A stretch of DNA of 64,000 nt from Tritrichomonas musculus (taxonomy: Eukaryota; Parabasalia; Tritrichomonadida; Tritrichomonadidae), in contig JAPFFF010000009.1 in assembly GCA_039105265.1 (NCBI GenBank), positions 5,084,001 to 5,148,000 on the forward strand, given 5' to 3'. This document shows, piece by piece, positions 39,268 through 50,900 of the stretch (its first letter is position 1; each line of letters opens with the position of its first letter). Below the pieces are notes generated by a model. The model was not told where the DNA came from, ran no database searches, and was given only the letters and a program-made list of their open reading frames with translations. The position numbers and the translations under genes are program-made.

Positions 39268-41723
39268 ATGAAGATAACATATACTACTGATAAGAGTGAA
39301 CAAATCAGTGAACTTGAGCAACAAAATAGTGCTGCTGTAAGGAAAATAGTTGGAGAAGCAGCAGTGTTGCTTAAGAATGATGGCGTTCTTCCACTTCCAA
39401 GTGCTGGAAAAGTTTCCCTTTATGGAAATGCAGCCAGGAACACGTTTAAAGGAGGGACAGGATCCGGATGTGTTAATAGCAGATTTGTTGTAAATATAGA
39501 AACAGGTCTCGAAAATGAAGGATTCACAATAAACAACACAAAATGGTTAGATTAATATGGTGCTCATTTCAAGAAAGTTAAGAAAGGTTGCAATGACAAA
39601 TTAGAGAGGAAGGCAAAAGGAAGAAATACGTCACCTGCAATAGTAGCTCTAGAAATTCCATTGGTTGAACGAACCTTGCCATTGATTACTGAAGAACACA
39701 TCAAAGATTGTGACACGGATATTGCAATTTATGCAATTGGACGAATTTCAGGTGAAGGTGCAGATCGTTTCAGTCACCAGCCTGGTGATTATTATCTAAT
39801 GGAAAGTGAGATAGTTAATTTAGAATTTCTCACAAAACACTTCAAGAAATTCTTCTCAATGTTGGCGTCATTGATGCCGGGCAGCTTGATTTAATTCCAG
39901 GAATCAGTGCAATTCTCTACATTAGCCAATGTGGTAATCAAACAGGAAGCATTGTTGCTGGCTTGTTATCAACAACTTGGGCCCTGAATTATTGTGATTA
40001 TCCGTTCTCTTCAGAATTCAGCCACCAGAATGGAAACTGGCATGATGAATACTACAAAGAAGGAATCTTTGTTGGATATCGTTATTTCGATAGGCTCAAC
40101 ATAACAACAAGATATTGCTTTGGTTATGGCCTTGGCTATTCAATCTTCCCAATTGAAAATCCACAAGTTGAAGCTGACAACAAATTTATTACTGTCAAAG
40201 CAACTGTGAAAAACACTGGTTCTAAATATTCAGGAAGAGAAGTTGTTCAAGTTCATGTTAGCGCTCCAAAAGGCCCTCTTGAAAAGTCAGTTCAAGTTCT
40301 CGTTGGCTTTGCAAGGAGTAAATTGTTGGTTCCTGGCCAAAGTGATGAAGTTACTGTTACTTGTCCTATAAGTTTCTGTGCTTCATACAGCGGGGAACAT
40401 TCACTTATATTGTTCGTGTCGGTAACAGCAGTCGATCAACATCAGCATGCGCCAAAATTGAACCTGACAAACTCGTTGTTCTTGAGCAACTCAGGTCAGT
40501 CATTCCAACTGAAAAGTTTGAAGAAATTACAACTGTAAATGCTGTTGCTTATCATCCACCAAATGAAGAAGAACAACTTCAAAAAGCCAAAGTTATCAAG
40601 CTTCGATCATCGTCATTCACAGCAAGAGTTGCCGAATATCACGACAATGCAAAACTTGAAGACAATCACAAAGAACACAAAATCACAATGCAAGAAGTTA
40701 TCGCTGGCAAATACACTGTTGAAGAACTAGTTGCTCAATTGACGGTTAAAGAAATGGCAAACATGGCAGTTGGCAAAGTTACCAAGAAAGTCGAAACTGT
40801 TGTTGGTTTGGCATGTGCATCAGTGCCTGGTGCAGCAGGTGAAGCATCATCTATTCTTGAAAACCGTGTATTAATAAGCCATGTTCTTGCTGATGGTCCA
40901 GCAGGTCTTCGTTTGATGCCTCATTTTCGTGCTGATACGAATGGAAACATGAGGAAAGGAGGCGATATTTACAGTGATATAGTTACACCTTTTGAAGATT
41001 CACAACCAGATGACATTGATTGGTATCAATATTGCACAGCAATTCCAATTGCAGCAATGCATGCCAACTCGTGGGATATGGAAATGCTTGAAGAAATGGG
41101 AAAGATTGTTGGTAGTGAAATGAAAAGATTCAATGTTCATTGCGTATATTCATCGTAATCTATTGTGTGGCTGAAACTTTGGATACTTCTCTGAAGATCC
41201 AGTTTTGTCTGGAGCTTGTGCCTATTATGAAATGAAAGGTGTTCAATCATTCCCAGGACTTGGTGTCACAATTAAGCATTTCTTCTGCAACAATCAAGAA
41301 AGACAATCGATGTTTCATTAACGAACATGTTAATGAAAGAGCATTACGTGAAATTTACTTAAGAAACTTCCAAATTCTAATTGATTGACTTCCTACAACT
41401 TGATCAATGGAATTCACACAGCTAATCGCAGGCCAATATTGCATGATGTCCTTCATAATGAGTGGAAATTCAATGGAATGATGATGACCGATTGGTGCAC
41501 TTCAATCAAAATTTCACAAGATTTCGCAAGACCAAACCCATGATATCAAATATCAAGTTCTAAAGAATGCATCATTGCTGGAAACGACCTTCAAATGCCA
41601 GGATACCAAGAAAATGAAGATGATATCATTGAAGGCATTGAAAAAGGAGAAATTAAAATTGAAGATCTTCAAGCTTTCATTGTTCGAGTTCTTAATTGCT
41701 GCTACAAATGCCAGAAACAATAA
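39268..41723 (+). pseudogene. Decayed GH3 beta-glucosidase with permuted domain order
   Basis: From ATG 39268 the sequence encodes the GH3 C-domain first (EAAVLLKNDGVLPLPSAGKV, then GGTGSG). A fibronectin-III-like domain follows (about 40180-40500, GREVVQVHVSAPKGPLEKSV). Last comes the GH3 N-terminal TIM-barrel domain (about 40690-41720, HVLADGPAGLRLMP), with the nucleophile-bearing TDW near 41490. This swapped order is known from Ruminococcus, Butyrivibrio and other Firmicutes beta-glucosidases that hydrolyse cello-oligosaccharides. Several stops and frame changes (at least four) break it, so no enzyme is made. The whole gene is in one piece, without introns. It is richer in G and C than its surroundings, fitting lateral acquisition followed by decay. 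Confidence 0.88.
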
Positions 41724-42351
41724 ATTAAAAAGTAATTGATGGTATATATTTTACCATTAAAGTTTGCTAAATAAAAAAGCAATTAGCTTAATTTCTTTTG
41801 TATTTTAAATATAACTCAAAAAGTTATTCACTCTTATAAATGAATTTTCTTTGAGCAAAAAAAAAGATATATTCTCGTATAAAAGAATAAGATAGACTTG
41901 TTTGTATTTAAAACTTATTTGTTTATAGAAATTGAATTCTTTAATAAACAAGCTCGACTGAATTTTTTTCAATGTATGATTTGTATAATTGATCTTTAAA
42001 GATCACTTGTTAATTTTTTTAAAATAATACTTGAGACGCTTCTTAAAAAATGTATTTTGATTTGTATAATTAAAAAAAATTAAAAATACTTTGATTTTTC
42101 ATTAATATAATTTTTTTTTTTTTCCTTCTCTTGCTTATGAATAAATATCACCAAACTATTTTATGTTTTGGTCAATAAAAGAATTCTTCTTTAACTTCCT
42201 ATTAATAATGATTTATGATGTTAATATGATTGCTGTTTGAATGCATGTTTTTCATTCTTGATGCAATAATAATAAAATATAGTTAAGAAGAAAACGATGC
42301 GCATTTAGATATATCAATATCATTGTATTTCACTTTGGATCTTATAACTTC

Positions 42352-42386
<35 letters not shown>

Positions 42387-43023
42387 AATCAAAATTGATT
42401 TCATTTTAGTTTTCAAGAAATTTCGATTCTTTGTATTTTTTGTTAAATTTAATCATATGAACATATTTTATTACTAATAAATTGTTTGTCTTTTCATTGG
42501 AATCCTGAAACCAACATTTTTTCAAATAGATTTTGATAGAAAAAATGAATTTAATATTTGATTGTCTTCTTTTTACATATTTTTACTATGAGAATGGACA
42601 AGCATTGTGTAATTTCTCACAATTCAAATATTTTGGTCCATACATTAAACAACATTTATCTAATTCAGATATTTTTGGATAGAATGAATCATCATGAATA
42701 CTTCATAATAAATTTATATTTATATGTAAACTGATTTGTGAAAGCACTTCTGTAAAAAAATAATATTACCAATTTTTTGGCTTAATATAATTTGGCTTAA
42801 ATTCTATATATATATATATATATATATAAACGAATGAGTAATCGAGATCAACTTTTTTTTTTTTTATCCTTTCATGAAGAGTTGATTGTGTTATTGAAAG
42901 TTGTGTTCCATCAAAAAAACAATTTTATTATTATCATCAAAAAGTTTGAACTAAGATATCAAAAAGTGGTGATATTTAATGTAAACTTTTTAATTGATTT
43001 CCATAAATATTATTTTTTTTTTT
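41724..43023. other. Intergenic with poly-T and TA tracts
   Basis: A poly-T run at about 42356-42385, TA microsatellite at about 42808-42828, and otherwise A/T-rich. One coding-like fragment lies at 42586-42696 on the minus strand. No other gene was seen. Confidence 0.4.
42586..42696 (-). pseudogene. Short Cys-containing coding-like fragment
   Basis: The minus-strand frame ending at TAG 42586-42588 reads as about 36 residues of balanced composition (SFYPKISELDKCCLMYG, then YLNCEKLHNACPFS). TAAA follows the stop. It lacks an ATG at its front. It could be a gene end, a terminal exon or chance. Confidence 0.25.
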
Positions 43024-45612
43024 ATGAATAAAGATATTGATCTTAGCCAATATCTAGTAGAAGAGTCGGATTTTATTCCTGATCCAACTAGAAAAGAGAT
43101 AAACAAAGACGGTGGTTATGGAACTATTTCTTTTAAAATTCAAAAAAATACAAATCGTAAATGTGCAAAGAAAAATGTAAAACTAAATAGCCAAATTAAA
43201 GGATTTTTTTACCGTGAAGTGAAGATACTTGCAACACAGCAGCACCCAGCTTTGGTTCCATTTGTTGGTTATTATACACAACGTAATAGTGGGAATATTT
43301 TTCTTGAAACAATAGAAAATGGTTCACTAGATAAATGTATAACTAAAAATTTGAATGATACTCAAAAATTAATAATCGCTTATGGAATTGCCTGCGCCAT
43401 TGAGTATTTGCATCACAATGGAGTTATTCATAGAGATCTTAAACCAGGTAATGTTCTTTTGGACTCCAATTATAATCCATATGTTACAGATTTTAACGCA
43501 TCCAAATTTCTTAGTAGTAATATGTCAGTCAGTAAGACAATTACGGGAACATCTTATCATATTATGTCTCCAGAATTATTTACAGATATTGAAAAATGGA
43601 AAGACCATTTTTGCATCGATGTTTATGCATATGCTATGACAATATATGAACTTATAACTGGTATGCCTCCATTTAAAGGGCTTTCTCAAGTTGAATGTAT
43701 AGGACTAATAACTGATGAAAAAAATATATATCGTCCACCTATTCCAAGTGAAATGCCTGCTGAATGGAAAGATTTAATTCAAAAATGTTGGGATAATGAA
43801 CCAGAAAAGAGACCAAGTTTTACTACTATTTGCAATGAACTTGAATCAAACAAATTTGTAAATAATTTAAAAATTGATCAAAATATTTTCCTTGCATACA
43901 AGGGAAAAGTTTATCCCCTACGGCCTAAGCAAGTAAGTCAAAACGTAGATTCGTCTCAAGCGCAAAAGGAAGCAGAAAAAAGCTCATCACAACATACTGA
44001 CGCGTTAAAAGAAGATTGGGAAGCTAATTTTTCACTTGCTAAAAATCTGATGATCGGAGAAAATGGACCACCTAACATTCAAGAAGCTGTTAAACTGTTT
44101 GTTAAAGTTGGCAATAATGATAAAAAATATCGATCAGAATCCGAGTATCAAGCAGCGAAATGTTTTGCTGAACTTGGTGAATTTGAAAATGCACGACGTT
44201 GGTTTGAAAGGGCAAATTCTCATGGCATATATTGTGCAGCCTTTGAATTAGCTAATCTAATACTCAAAGGATCAATTAAAGAAAAAAGGAATGATGAAGT
44301 TAAAGATCTCCTTAAACGTGCTGCGGATGCTGGTCATATTGAATCCATTAGGATGTACGCAAACAAAATCTTTAATGGCGATCTTAAAGGTGGTCTTGAT
44401 GAAGCTAACGAATATTTTCAAAAAGGAGCCAAACTTGGTGATCGAGAAATGATGTACATATGGGCAAAACGATTAGAGTTTGGATATGGTGGAGTTCAAA
44501 AAGATATTCAAAAAGCAATCGGATTTTTGTCTGATTCTGCTGAATCTGGATACATAGAAGCACAATATGACTACGGTATGCATCTGCTTAATGGGATTCA
44601 TGTTGAAAAAGACTTACCTTCGGCAGCATTCCAATTTCGTCTTGCTGCAAATAATGGTCATGCCACTTCAATGTTATGGTATTCTCTCCTCCTTATGAAA
44701 AAAAAGAAATGTCTTGAGGAAAATGGTCATATTGATGATGACAGTGATTATAATTTTGATGGTGATACTGAGAATGCAACTTCTCTCATTCAGGAATGTA
44801 TACAAAAAGGAACTGAGCCTGAAGCTTATGCTGTTCTAGCCAAAATCTACCTTGATTCTGGTGATATTGCTAATGCATTTAATAATCTTCTGATTGGGGT
44901 TTCCAAAGGCTCGACCTACGGAATGTTTCTCATTGGAAGCATTTGTGAACAAGACTCGAAATATGGTGATCCCAACTTTTTCTACCAGCTGGCATCTTAT
45001 CGATGTCATTGCCTTGATACATGTGGCTTTGCCTCCCCTATTGAATACAAAGTCTTTCATTGTAAAAATTGCAAAATGGATATTTGCGAAGCCTGTGCAA
45101 AATCATGCCATCGTGGTCATGTGATCGAAGAAAAAGGAGCGCGTATGGGATTTGTTTGCGATTGTGGTAAGAAAGGATTCCCAGAGAAGTGTTATTGCGA
45201 ATCCACTGGCGAGATTGATACATGCTACCAACATCTTTATAAATGTGAAACTTGCTGTCCATTAAATGACAATCTATTTATATGTAAATCGTGCGCTGAA
45301 AAGTGCCACTCTGGCCACAAAGTGATTGATTTTGGAATTCAAAAAGGATGCTGCTCGTGTGGATTGAAAAAGTTGCCCAAAAACAATTGTCAGTTCAGAA
45401 ACTTCACTATTAATGAAAATGGTTGTACCGTTTCGCTAATGAAGCAAAGATGGTTCCAGTGCCTGAATTGTGCTGATTATGGAAGACAGTCTTTTGGAAT
45501 ATGCAAGCAATGCGCCGAAAAGTGTCATACTGGACATTTCTTGATTGATTTGGGTGTCGGAACTTTTCAATGCAATTGTAATGAAAATACTAATTGTTCA
45601 TTTAAGCATTAA
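43024..45612 (+). CDS. Protein kinase with Sel1 repeats and three UBR-like zinc modules
   Basis: The first ATG, 43024, gives 862 residues. Residues about 10-275 are a TKL-like kinase domain with a glycine loop GGYGTIS, catalytic HRDLKPGN near residue 136, GTSYHIMSPE and PEKRPSF. The DFG motif reads DFN (residues 156-158), keeping the metal-binding Asp. Residues about 340-655 are Sel1/TPR-like repeats (AAKCFAELGEFENARRWF and others), which bind partners. Residues about 655-862 hold three similar Cys/His modules (pattern CxxC..CEACAKSCHRGH..CDCG) resembling the UBR box of N-end-rule ubiquitin ligases. Kinase-Sel1 proteins are abundant in trichomonads; the UBR-like ending is unusual. A signalling scaffold that binds N-degrons or peptides is a reasonable inference. 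Confidence 0.88.
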   Translation: MNKDIDLSQYLVEESDFIPDPTRKEINKDGGYGTISFKIQKNTNRKCAKKNVKLNSQIKGFFYREVKILATQQHPALVPFVGYYTQRNSGNIFLETIENGSLDKCITKNLNDTQKLIIAYGIACAIEYLHHNGVIHRDLKPGNVLLDSNYNPYVTDFNASKFLSSNMSVSKTITGTSYHIMSPELFTDIEKWKDHFCIDVYAYAMTIYELITGMPPFKGLSQVECIGLITDEKNIYRPPIPSEMPAEWKDLIQKCWDNEPEKRPSFTTICNELESNKFVNNLKIDQNIFLAYKGKVYPLRPKQVSQNVDSSQAQKEAEKSSSQHTDALKEDWEANFSLAKNLMIGENGPPNIQEAVKLFVKVGNNDKKYRSESEYQAAKCFAELGEFENARRWFERANSHGIYCAAFELANLILKGSIKEKRNDEVKDLLKRAADAGHIESIRMYANKIFNGDLKGGLDEANEYFQKGAKLGDREMMYIWAKRLEFGYGGVQKDIQKAIGFLSDSAESGYIEAQYDYGMHLLNGIHVEKDLPSAAFQFRLAANNGHATSMLWYSLLLMKKKKCLEENGHIDDDSDYNFDGDTENATSLIQECIQKGTEPEAYAVLAKIYLDSGDIANAFNNLLIGVSKGSTYGMFLIGSICEQDSKYGDPNFFYQLASYRCHCLDTCGFASPIEYKVFHCKNCKMDICEACAKSCHRGHVIEEKGARMGFVCDCGKKGFPEKCYCESTGEIDTCYQHLYKCETCCPLNDNLFICKSCAEKCHSGHKVIDFGIQKGCCSCGLKKLPKNNCQFRNFTINENGCTVSLMKQRWFQCLNCADYGRQSFGICKQCAEKCHTGHFLIDLGVGTFQCNCNENTNCSFKH

Positions 45613-46046
45613 TATTTTTGTGCCTGTATTGATATAAATATTTTGAGTTTTTGATAATGTTTTATCTTTTTCTTCTTTTTGTGTTTTTATTTTTAACAAG
45701 TCCTTTTTGATCTGTTCTAATATAGTTATAAATCAAAATATATTTTCATTCAATGTATTGTTGATCATCAAATTCTTAATTATTAATATTTTGATTAGTG
45801 CTTTTATGTTAAAATCGGAATTAAATAGATGACCATTTTATAAAAAAGCTGGTAATGATTAAAAAGAGTATGAAATATTTATGTTGCATTAAGCATTTTT
45901 TATAATTTTTAAATGATTCTAATAAATGTTATAATAAAATTGCTAGTTTGTAAATAAAATAATGATTTAATATCAAGAAATTGCAACATAAATGAATTAT
46001 AATTTGAATAAAACAGTTATTTTTCTCAAATAATCAAAAAAACTTA
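45613..46046. other. Intergenic with a small inverted repeat
   Basis: ATTTATGTTGCA at 45877 and TGCAACATAAAT at 45982 form a 12-bp inverted repeat spanning 117 bases upstream of the transporter gene. It is too short to call an element. Otherwise A/T-rich. Confidence 0.35.
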
Positions 46047-47591
46047 ATGTCACTTCTTGATGAAGAAGATTCATTAATAATTTCGCCTAAAGAACGAGTT
46101 AAAACAGATATGCTTTGTTTTCATTTTTCGTGGCCGATATTTTTTGCAGTTTTTCAAATATTTATATTTGTTATTGTTTATGGACAAGATTTTTCTATTT
46201 TTCACCCGCCTGATAATAACGGGCTAAGATGTGGTATTAATAACGCCCGTTTTGCCAAAGGTTTTAACGATTATAAAAATAATACTATTTTACTACATAA
46301 CGGAGTTTGCTCAAAGAGTTGCAATGGAGCCAAATTTTTATCATATTGTATACCAAAAAATAAAACATTATTAAAACGATCATCGCTTCCTTTTAAAGCT
46401 TCTTATGATTTTATTCAATATAAAAAATTTGCAATTATCTCAATTATTAGCTTTATTATAATTTCCATACCAGTTTATTTTGTAATTATAAAAGAGATAT
46501 CGATAATATCAATTATTTTAATGGTATTTATTTCTGTCTTGTGTGCTGGCTCGGCAATTTATGAATTTTATTCGAAGAATTATATTTTTGGAATTATTTT
46601 ATGCATAGTAGGTTGTATTTATTTGCTTTTCTTTTTATTCCTTCGCTCGAGAATTAATTCAATAAAGCCAATTTTAGTAACGTCATTATCATTGATTTTA
46701 CAAAACAAGTCCCTTTTTGTTATACCTTTTTTGATCATGTTTTCAGTGTTTATTATTGCAATGGTATCAATTTTTGGATTTATCTTTTCAAAAGGAGTAA
46801 GTGAGCCTATACCAATTGTAAATGGACTTCAACAAAAGCAGCATAAATCCTTAACATTAACCACAGCAATGTTTCCTGTTCTTGGTATCTGGCTTGCAGA
46901 ATTTATGATTTCATGGGCAAGATCTGCAATAGCTCTCATAATATCGTCTTCATATTTTCAAAAGCATACGCCAACAGTCACAGAAGCTCTTGCTTTAATG
47001 GCTCATTTTCATTCAGGAACTCTCTTTTTTGGTTCTTTTGTGATTTTCTGTCTAGAGCAAATGTCAAACTTTTTCAACTTTTTGAGACAAACTATGAAAG
47101 AAACAAAAAGTCCATTCGTGAAGTTCACTTGTAAATGTACGTTAAATATTTGTTTTTGTTGTGTCCAATTTTTCGGTGAAGTTAATCGTCTTTCTACTGT
47201 TTATACAGCAGTAAAAGGTGTTTCTTTTTGGGATGGATGCAAGAAAGCAGCAAATGCACTTAAGATTCAATCTGTCCTCAGCATTGAATTAATAATACAT
47301 CATTTATTCCTTGGAATCAGACTTCTTTTATCATTTGCATCTCTTGTTGCAGTTTTCATCTACCAACAACAACTTGCTTTGTATTTTCCACTGATTCCTA
47401 TTTTGTGGATTCCAATGACTGTATATATCGCTCTTGCTTCAATTGATGTCACATTTACTGCAAGCAGCGATACGATATTACTTTGTTTATGTGAAGATGC
47501 TAAAACTGACGGTTTCCATGGTCCAAAAGATCTTGAAGGTATAGTTAATTGGCTCAAAGAGCACGTTGTTCAAGAAACCTTCAAAGAATAA
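46047..47591 (+). CDS. Choline-transporter-like protein (CTL/SLC44 family)
   Basis: 514 residues with about nine or ten membrane segments. The first (about 28-46) is followed by a Cys-containing loop (about 47-125, CGINNARFAKGF, then CSKSC). The CTL signature region includes MISWARSAIALIISSSYF, then a Cys-rich stretch CKCTLNICFCCVQFF and NRLSTVYTAVKGVSFWDGC, equivalent to the NAYIMIAIYGTNFC region of SLC44 proteins. These carriers move choline or related amines across the plasma or organelle membrane. Trichomonads take up phospholipid precursors from the host, so a transport role fits. The C-terminal tail is cytoplasmic and short. The substrate is inferred from the family only. Confidence 0.85.
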   Translation: MSLLDEEDSLIISPKERVKTDMLCFHFSWPIFFAVFQIFIFVIVYGQDFSIFHPPDNNGLRCGINNARFAKGFNDYKNNTILLHNGVCSKSCNGAKFLSYCIPKNKTLLKRSSLPFKASYDFIQYKKFAIISIISFIIISIPVYFVIIKEISIISIILMVFISVLCAGSAIYEFYSKNYIFGIILCIVGCIYLLFFLFLRSRINSIKPILVTSLSLILQNKSLFVIPFLIMFSVFIIAMVSIFGFIFSKGVSEPIPIVNGLQQKQHKSLTLTTAMFPVLGIWLAEFMISWARSAIALIISSSYFQKHTPTVTEALALMAHFHSGTLFFGSFVIFCLEQMSNFFNFLRQTMKETKSPFVKFTCKCTLNICFCCVQFFGEVNRLSTVYTAVKGVSFWDGCKKAANALKIQSVLSIELIIHHLFLGIRLLLSFASLVAVFIYQQQLALYFPLIPILWIPMTVYIALASIDVTFTASSDTILLCLCEDAKTDGFHGPKDLEGIVNWLKEHVVQETFKE

Positions 47592-47940
47592 TTATATCTT
47601 ATTTAAGATCTTTTTTTTTTGTATAAGTAAATAATCTTTATAAAAATAAATTAAATTGATTTATTTAGCTAAATATATATATATATATATATATATAAAA
47701 GTCGATATGTTTATGTTTTTTTAAAATGATTTGTAAATATAAGCAATCAAATAGCATTTTCAAAAGTGAAAATGGAAAATTCTGCAATCGAAATGTTCAT
47801 TTGCTTTTTCGTATTCCAAAATCAAAAGAAATGAAAATGATCAGTGCATTAGAATTTCATAAAATCAAATAAGAAAGATTGAATGCATAAATAGTCTATA
47901 AAGATATAAAATTTTATTTTATAATGATAAATAATAAAAT
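47592..47940. other. Short intergenic between convergent genes
   Basis: A TA microsatellite at about 47673-47696 and A/T-rich sequence. Nothing else. Confidence 0.4.
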
Positions 47941-50900
47941 TTATCCGTGGATAATAACTGGCTTCTCTTTTTGAACAAATGAATAAGTAGATGATGAAGC
48001 TTTCTTCGCCTTTTTATCCATTTCTTCGAGTAAATACAATTTAATATCTTTTTGAATTGAAGAAACGACATCTATAACAACATCGCTATCCTTCAATTCT
48101 GTTGCTTGCTCTACTTTTCCATATATTTCACTAATCATGAACTTCACTTTTGCCAACTTTTCAGGCTCCAAATTAGTCTTCAAGTGTGAGTAAAGCCTCT
48201 TCTTAAAATCTACAAATTTTTCTTCAGGAACAAGTTTAATAAAGAATGGATCGCCAAAAGTGTCAAATGATCCAAACTCAGAAACATATGCATGTGTTCC
48301 ATTAATTAACATTTCATTTTCTTTGATTTCTTCCTGATCTTTAGGAATTATCTGTAAAAGATATGGGAAGTATGGCGAAAGAAGTGTTTCCTCAGGTTTT
48401 AATTCTTTGTAAATTTTAGAAGCATATACTTCACAAAATCTGTATTGTTTGTCTTTAGAAAGTTTTTTCTCTTTAATGAGTGATGATAATAAATCGCTTA
48501 CAAGGCAGCTTTTAACCATTCTGAACCTAAATGTTTGATCAACATTATAGCCATCAGTTTGAAGGTAAATTGTATAAAGATTCGTCTTCTCAAGTTCAGC
48601 TTCAGAGAGATTCTGATGATAGTAAACATATATGTTGTTGATTTTGCCATTTGAGCCAAAAACCCATGAAGACATCGAATTTGAGAGTGTTTGAGGTGAA
48701 ATTGCTGGATTTCCCGGATTTTTATCATCCTCTTTGTAAATCTCGACAGAATCTTTTTCTGGATCATAGTTGTATCCAAGTTTCTGAGTAATATAGATTT
48801 TCAAATCATTTAATAGAGTGTAATTATTAAATTGGACATAGAATAACGGTTTTGATGGATTTTCAAAGCCAAAAATGAGAATTTCCATTTCTGGGCTCTT
48901 TGAAATAACATATTTGGAGTAGGACAATGTGAGAGGATTATTAATATCGCTATGGTTATAAATTGGGATATCTTTAATTCTCTCAAAAGTCGGTTTCTCT
49001 TCTTTACTTGCTTCTTCATCTTTGATTTCTGGAACAAATTCTATTTTTGGTTCAAGTATTGGTGTGTTAAGTTCTTGTTGAACAATTAAAAGTTTTAATG
49101 AATCATTAGAACTTTCTGCTTCTTCAAAGGTATGTGAGTTTTCAATTAATTTTGGCGATGTAAATGTTGGAATATATGTTATTAATTTAGTATCAGCTGG
49201 AAATCCTAGTTTTTCGTTAATTTGTGGATATAGTGCACTAACAGGTTGGTTCTTTTTGATATTAAATTCACTGACATATTGAAGAGGAGATGATAGATGG
49301 CTTGGGAAGAAGAAAATTACCCAGACAACAATTGAGTCTTCACTAATAACTTCATCAGAAACAAGTCTTTCTGCAAAAACGGTAAGACCTCCTGTTTTAT
49401 TTTTTTCTAACGTTGTTTCTTTATCGTTTGCATCGAGAATTGATATTGGATTGGAATAATAGTTGCATTTCCAAAGTCGAATTTTGTCGAATGATAAGGT
49501 TTCCTTAACTTTAGAAACTACATCTGCAATTGTCATTGTCTTTTCAAGATATAATTCAGTTTTCACTTTATCTGAGTCAAAGCGAGTAACGCCTCTTGCG
49601 ACATTATCAATAATACTTTTGTCAGTCAATATTGTCAATTTAACCTGATTCTTCTGTTCCTCTTTCAGTTTCCTCTTTTCTTCTTTACGAACTTTTTCTT
49701 TATCCATAAAATCAATTAAGTGTTGTGGAATTGTATTTTCATTGATCTCAGCAAAAACTTCATGAACAGCATCTTTTCGAACATATATAAGAATATATGC
49801 TGAGTAGGATTTATCATATCCATATCCACTTTCGTTTGCTCCGCCAAAATTATCGTTAATTGCTTTTTCTTTATCAACTTTCTTGACGCTGGTATCATTG
49901 AATTCGTACCATTGCGGATCTTCTGAGGTTTTGAGAAATGCATAATAGTGACCTGCATAAACAGATCCCATGTGAATAATGACGCCAAAAAGCTCAAAAG
50001 TAGAAGGAATTTGATTTTTCTGTTGAAGATCTTCTGCTAAATATTGTTTCAAAATTAGTTCTTCTGGAAATTCGAATCTATCATTAATTTTGTATTCTCT
50101 GTTGTAGTCATAATCATAATCAAATCTACGAAGATGAATATGTAAGATTTTAGGATATTCGAGAAATTCAATTCCCATCTCTGCATCTTGTTTCCCATAT
50201 TTATCAGTTTGGTATTGATTATCGCCATCAAGAATTTCTTTTTCTGTATATGTAGCGAAAGAAGCTTGAAGGTCTTTGCATCCTTTAACAACCATTTGTA
50301 AATCATAATATTCTTCGTCATGAGATGATTCATAATTAACTTTTTTGCATCGAATATAAGAACGAAACTTTCCTCGGAAGAGATTAGCAATTGAATTTTC
50401 AAGTTCAGTTCCTTTGAGTTTTCGTTCAATATTATCCATTAATACTCTGCAAAACTCATGAACATCATGTTGTGTAAAAGTATCAGCGTCTCCCCAACCA
50501 AAACTTTTTGTGAGTGATTTTGTAGAACAAGCTGTGTCAGAAAACTGCATTTTACAAAAAAGACGTTGAAGATTCAATGGTATAGATTTATCTGGATCTT
50601 CATTTCCAGTTGTATGTATATTGTAAACAAGACGACGAAAAGCTGGTAAATGGAATAATGACTGAAGAAAAGCATTCATATAGCATGTCGCTCCTTGGTT
50701 TTTGAGCCCAACATAACCAGTTAATTCTTTTGAATTGTCAGTGCTTCCATAAGTAAAAGAGTTATTTGAAGAATAAGCTTGTGCACCATAATAGCTAGGA
50801 GAAAAGCTAGCAGTTGCATCATAAGATATAGGCTGGATTGCATTTGAATTATCATCTTGAGTTTTGAAAGTAAAATCAATTCTCATTTTTTCATCATCAT

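Noticed and set aside
42994-43023. Ten-codon N-terminal extension of the kinase
   Set aside because: Begins with TTG and is a poly-Phe run; the first ATG is 43024.
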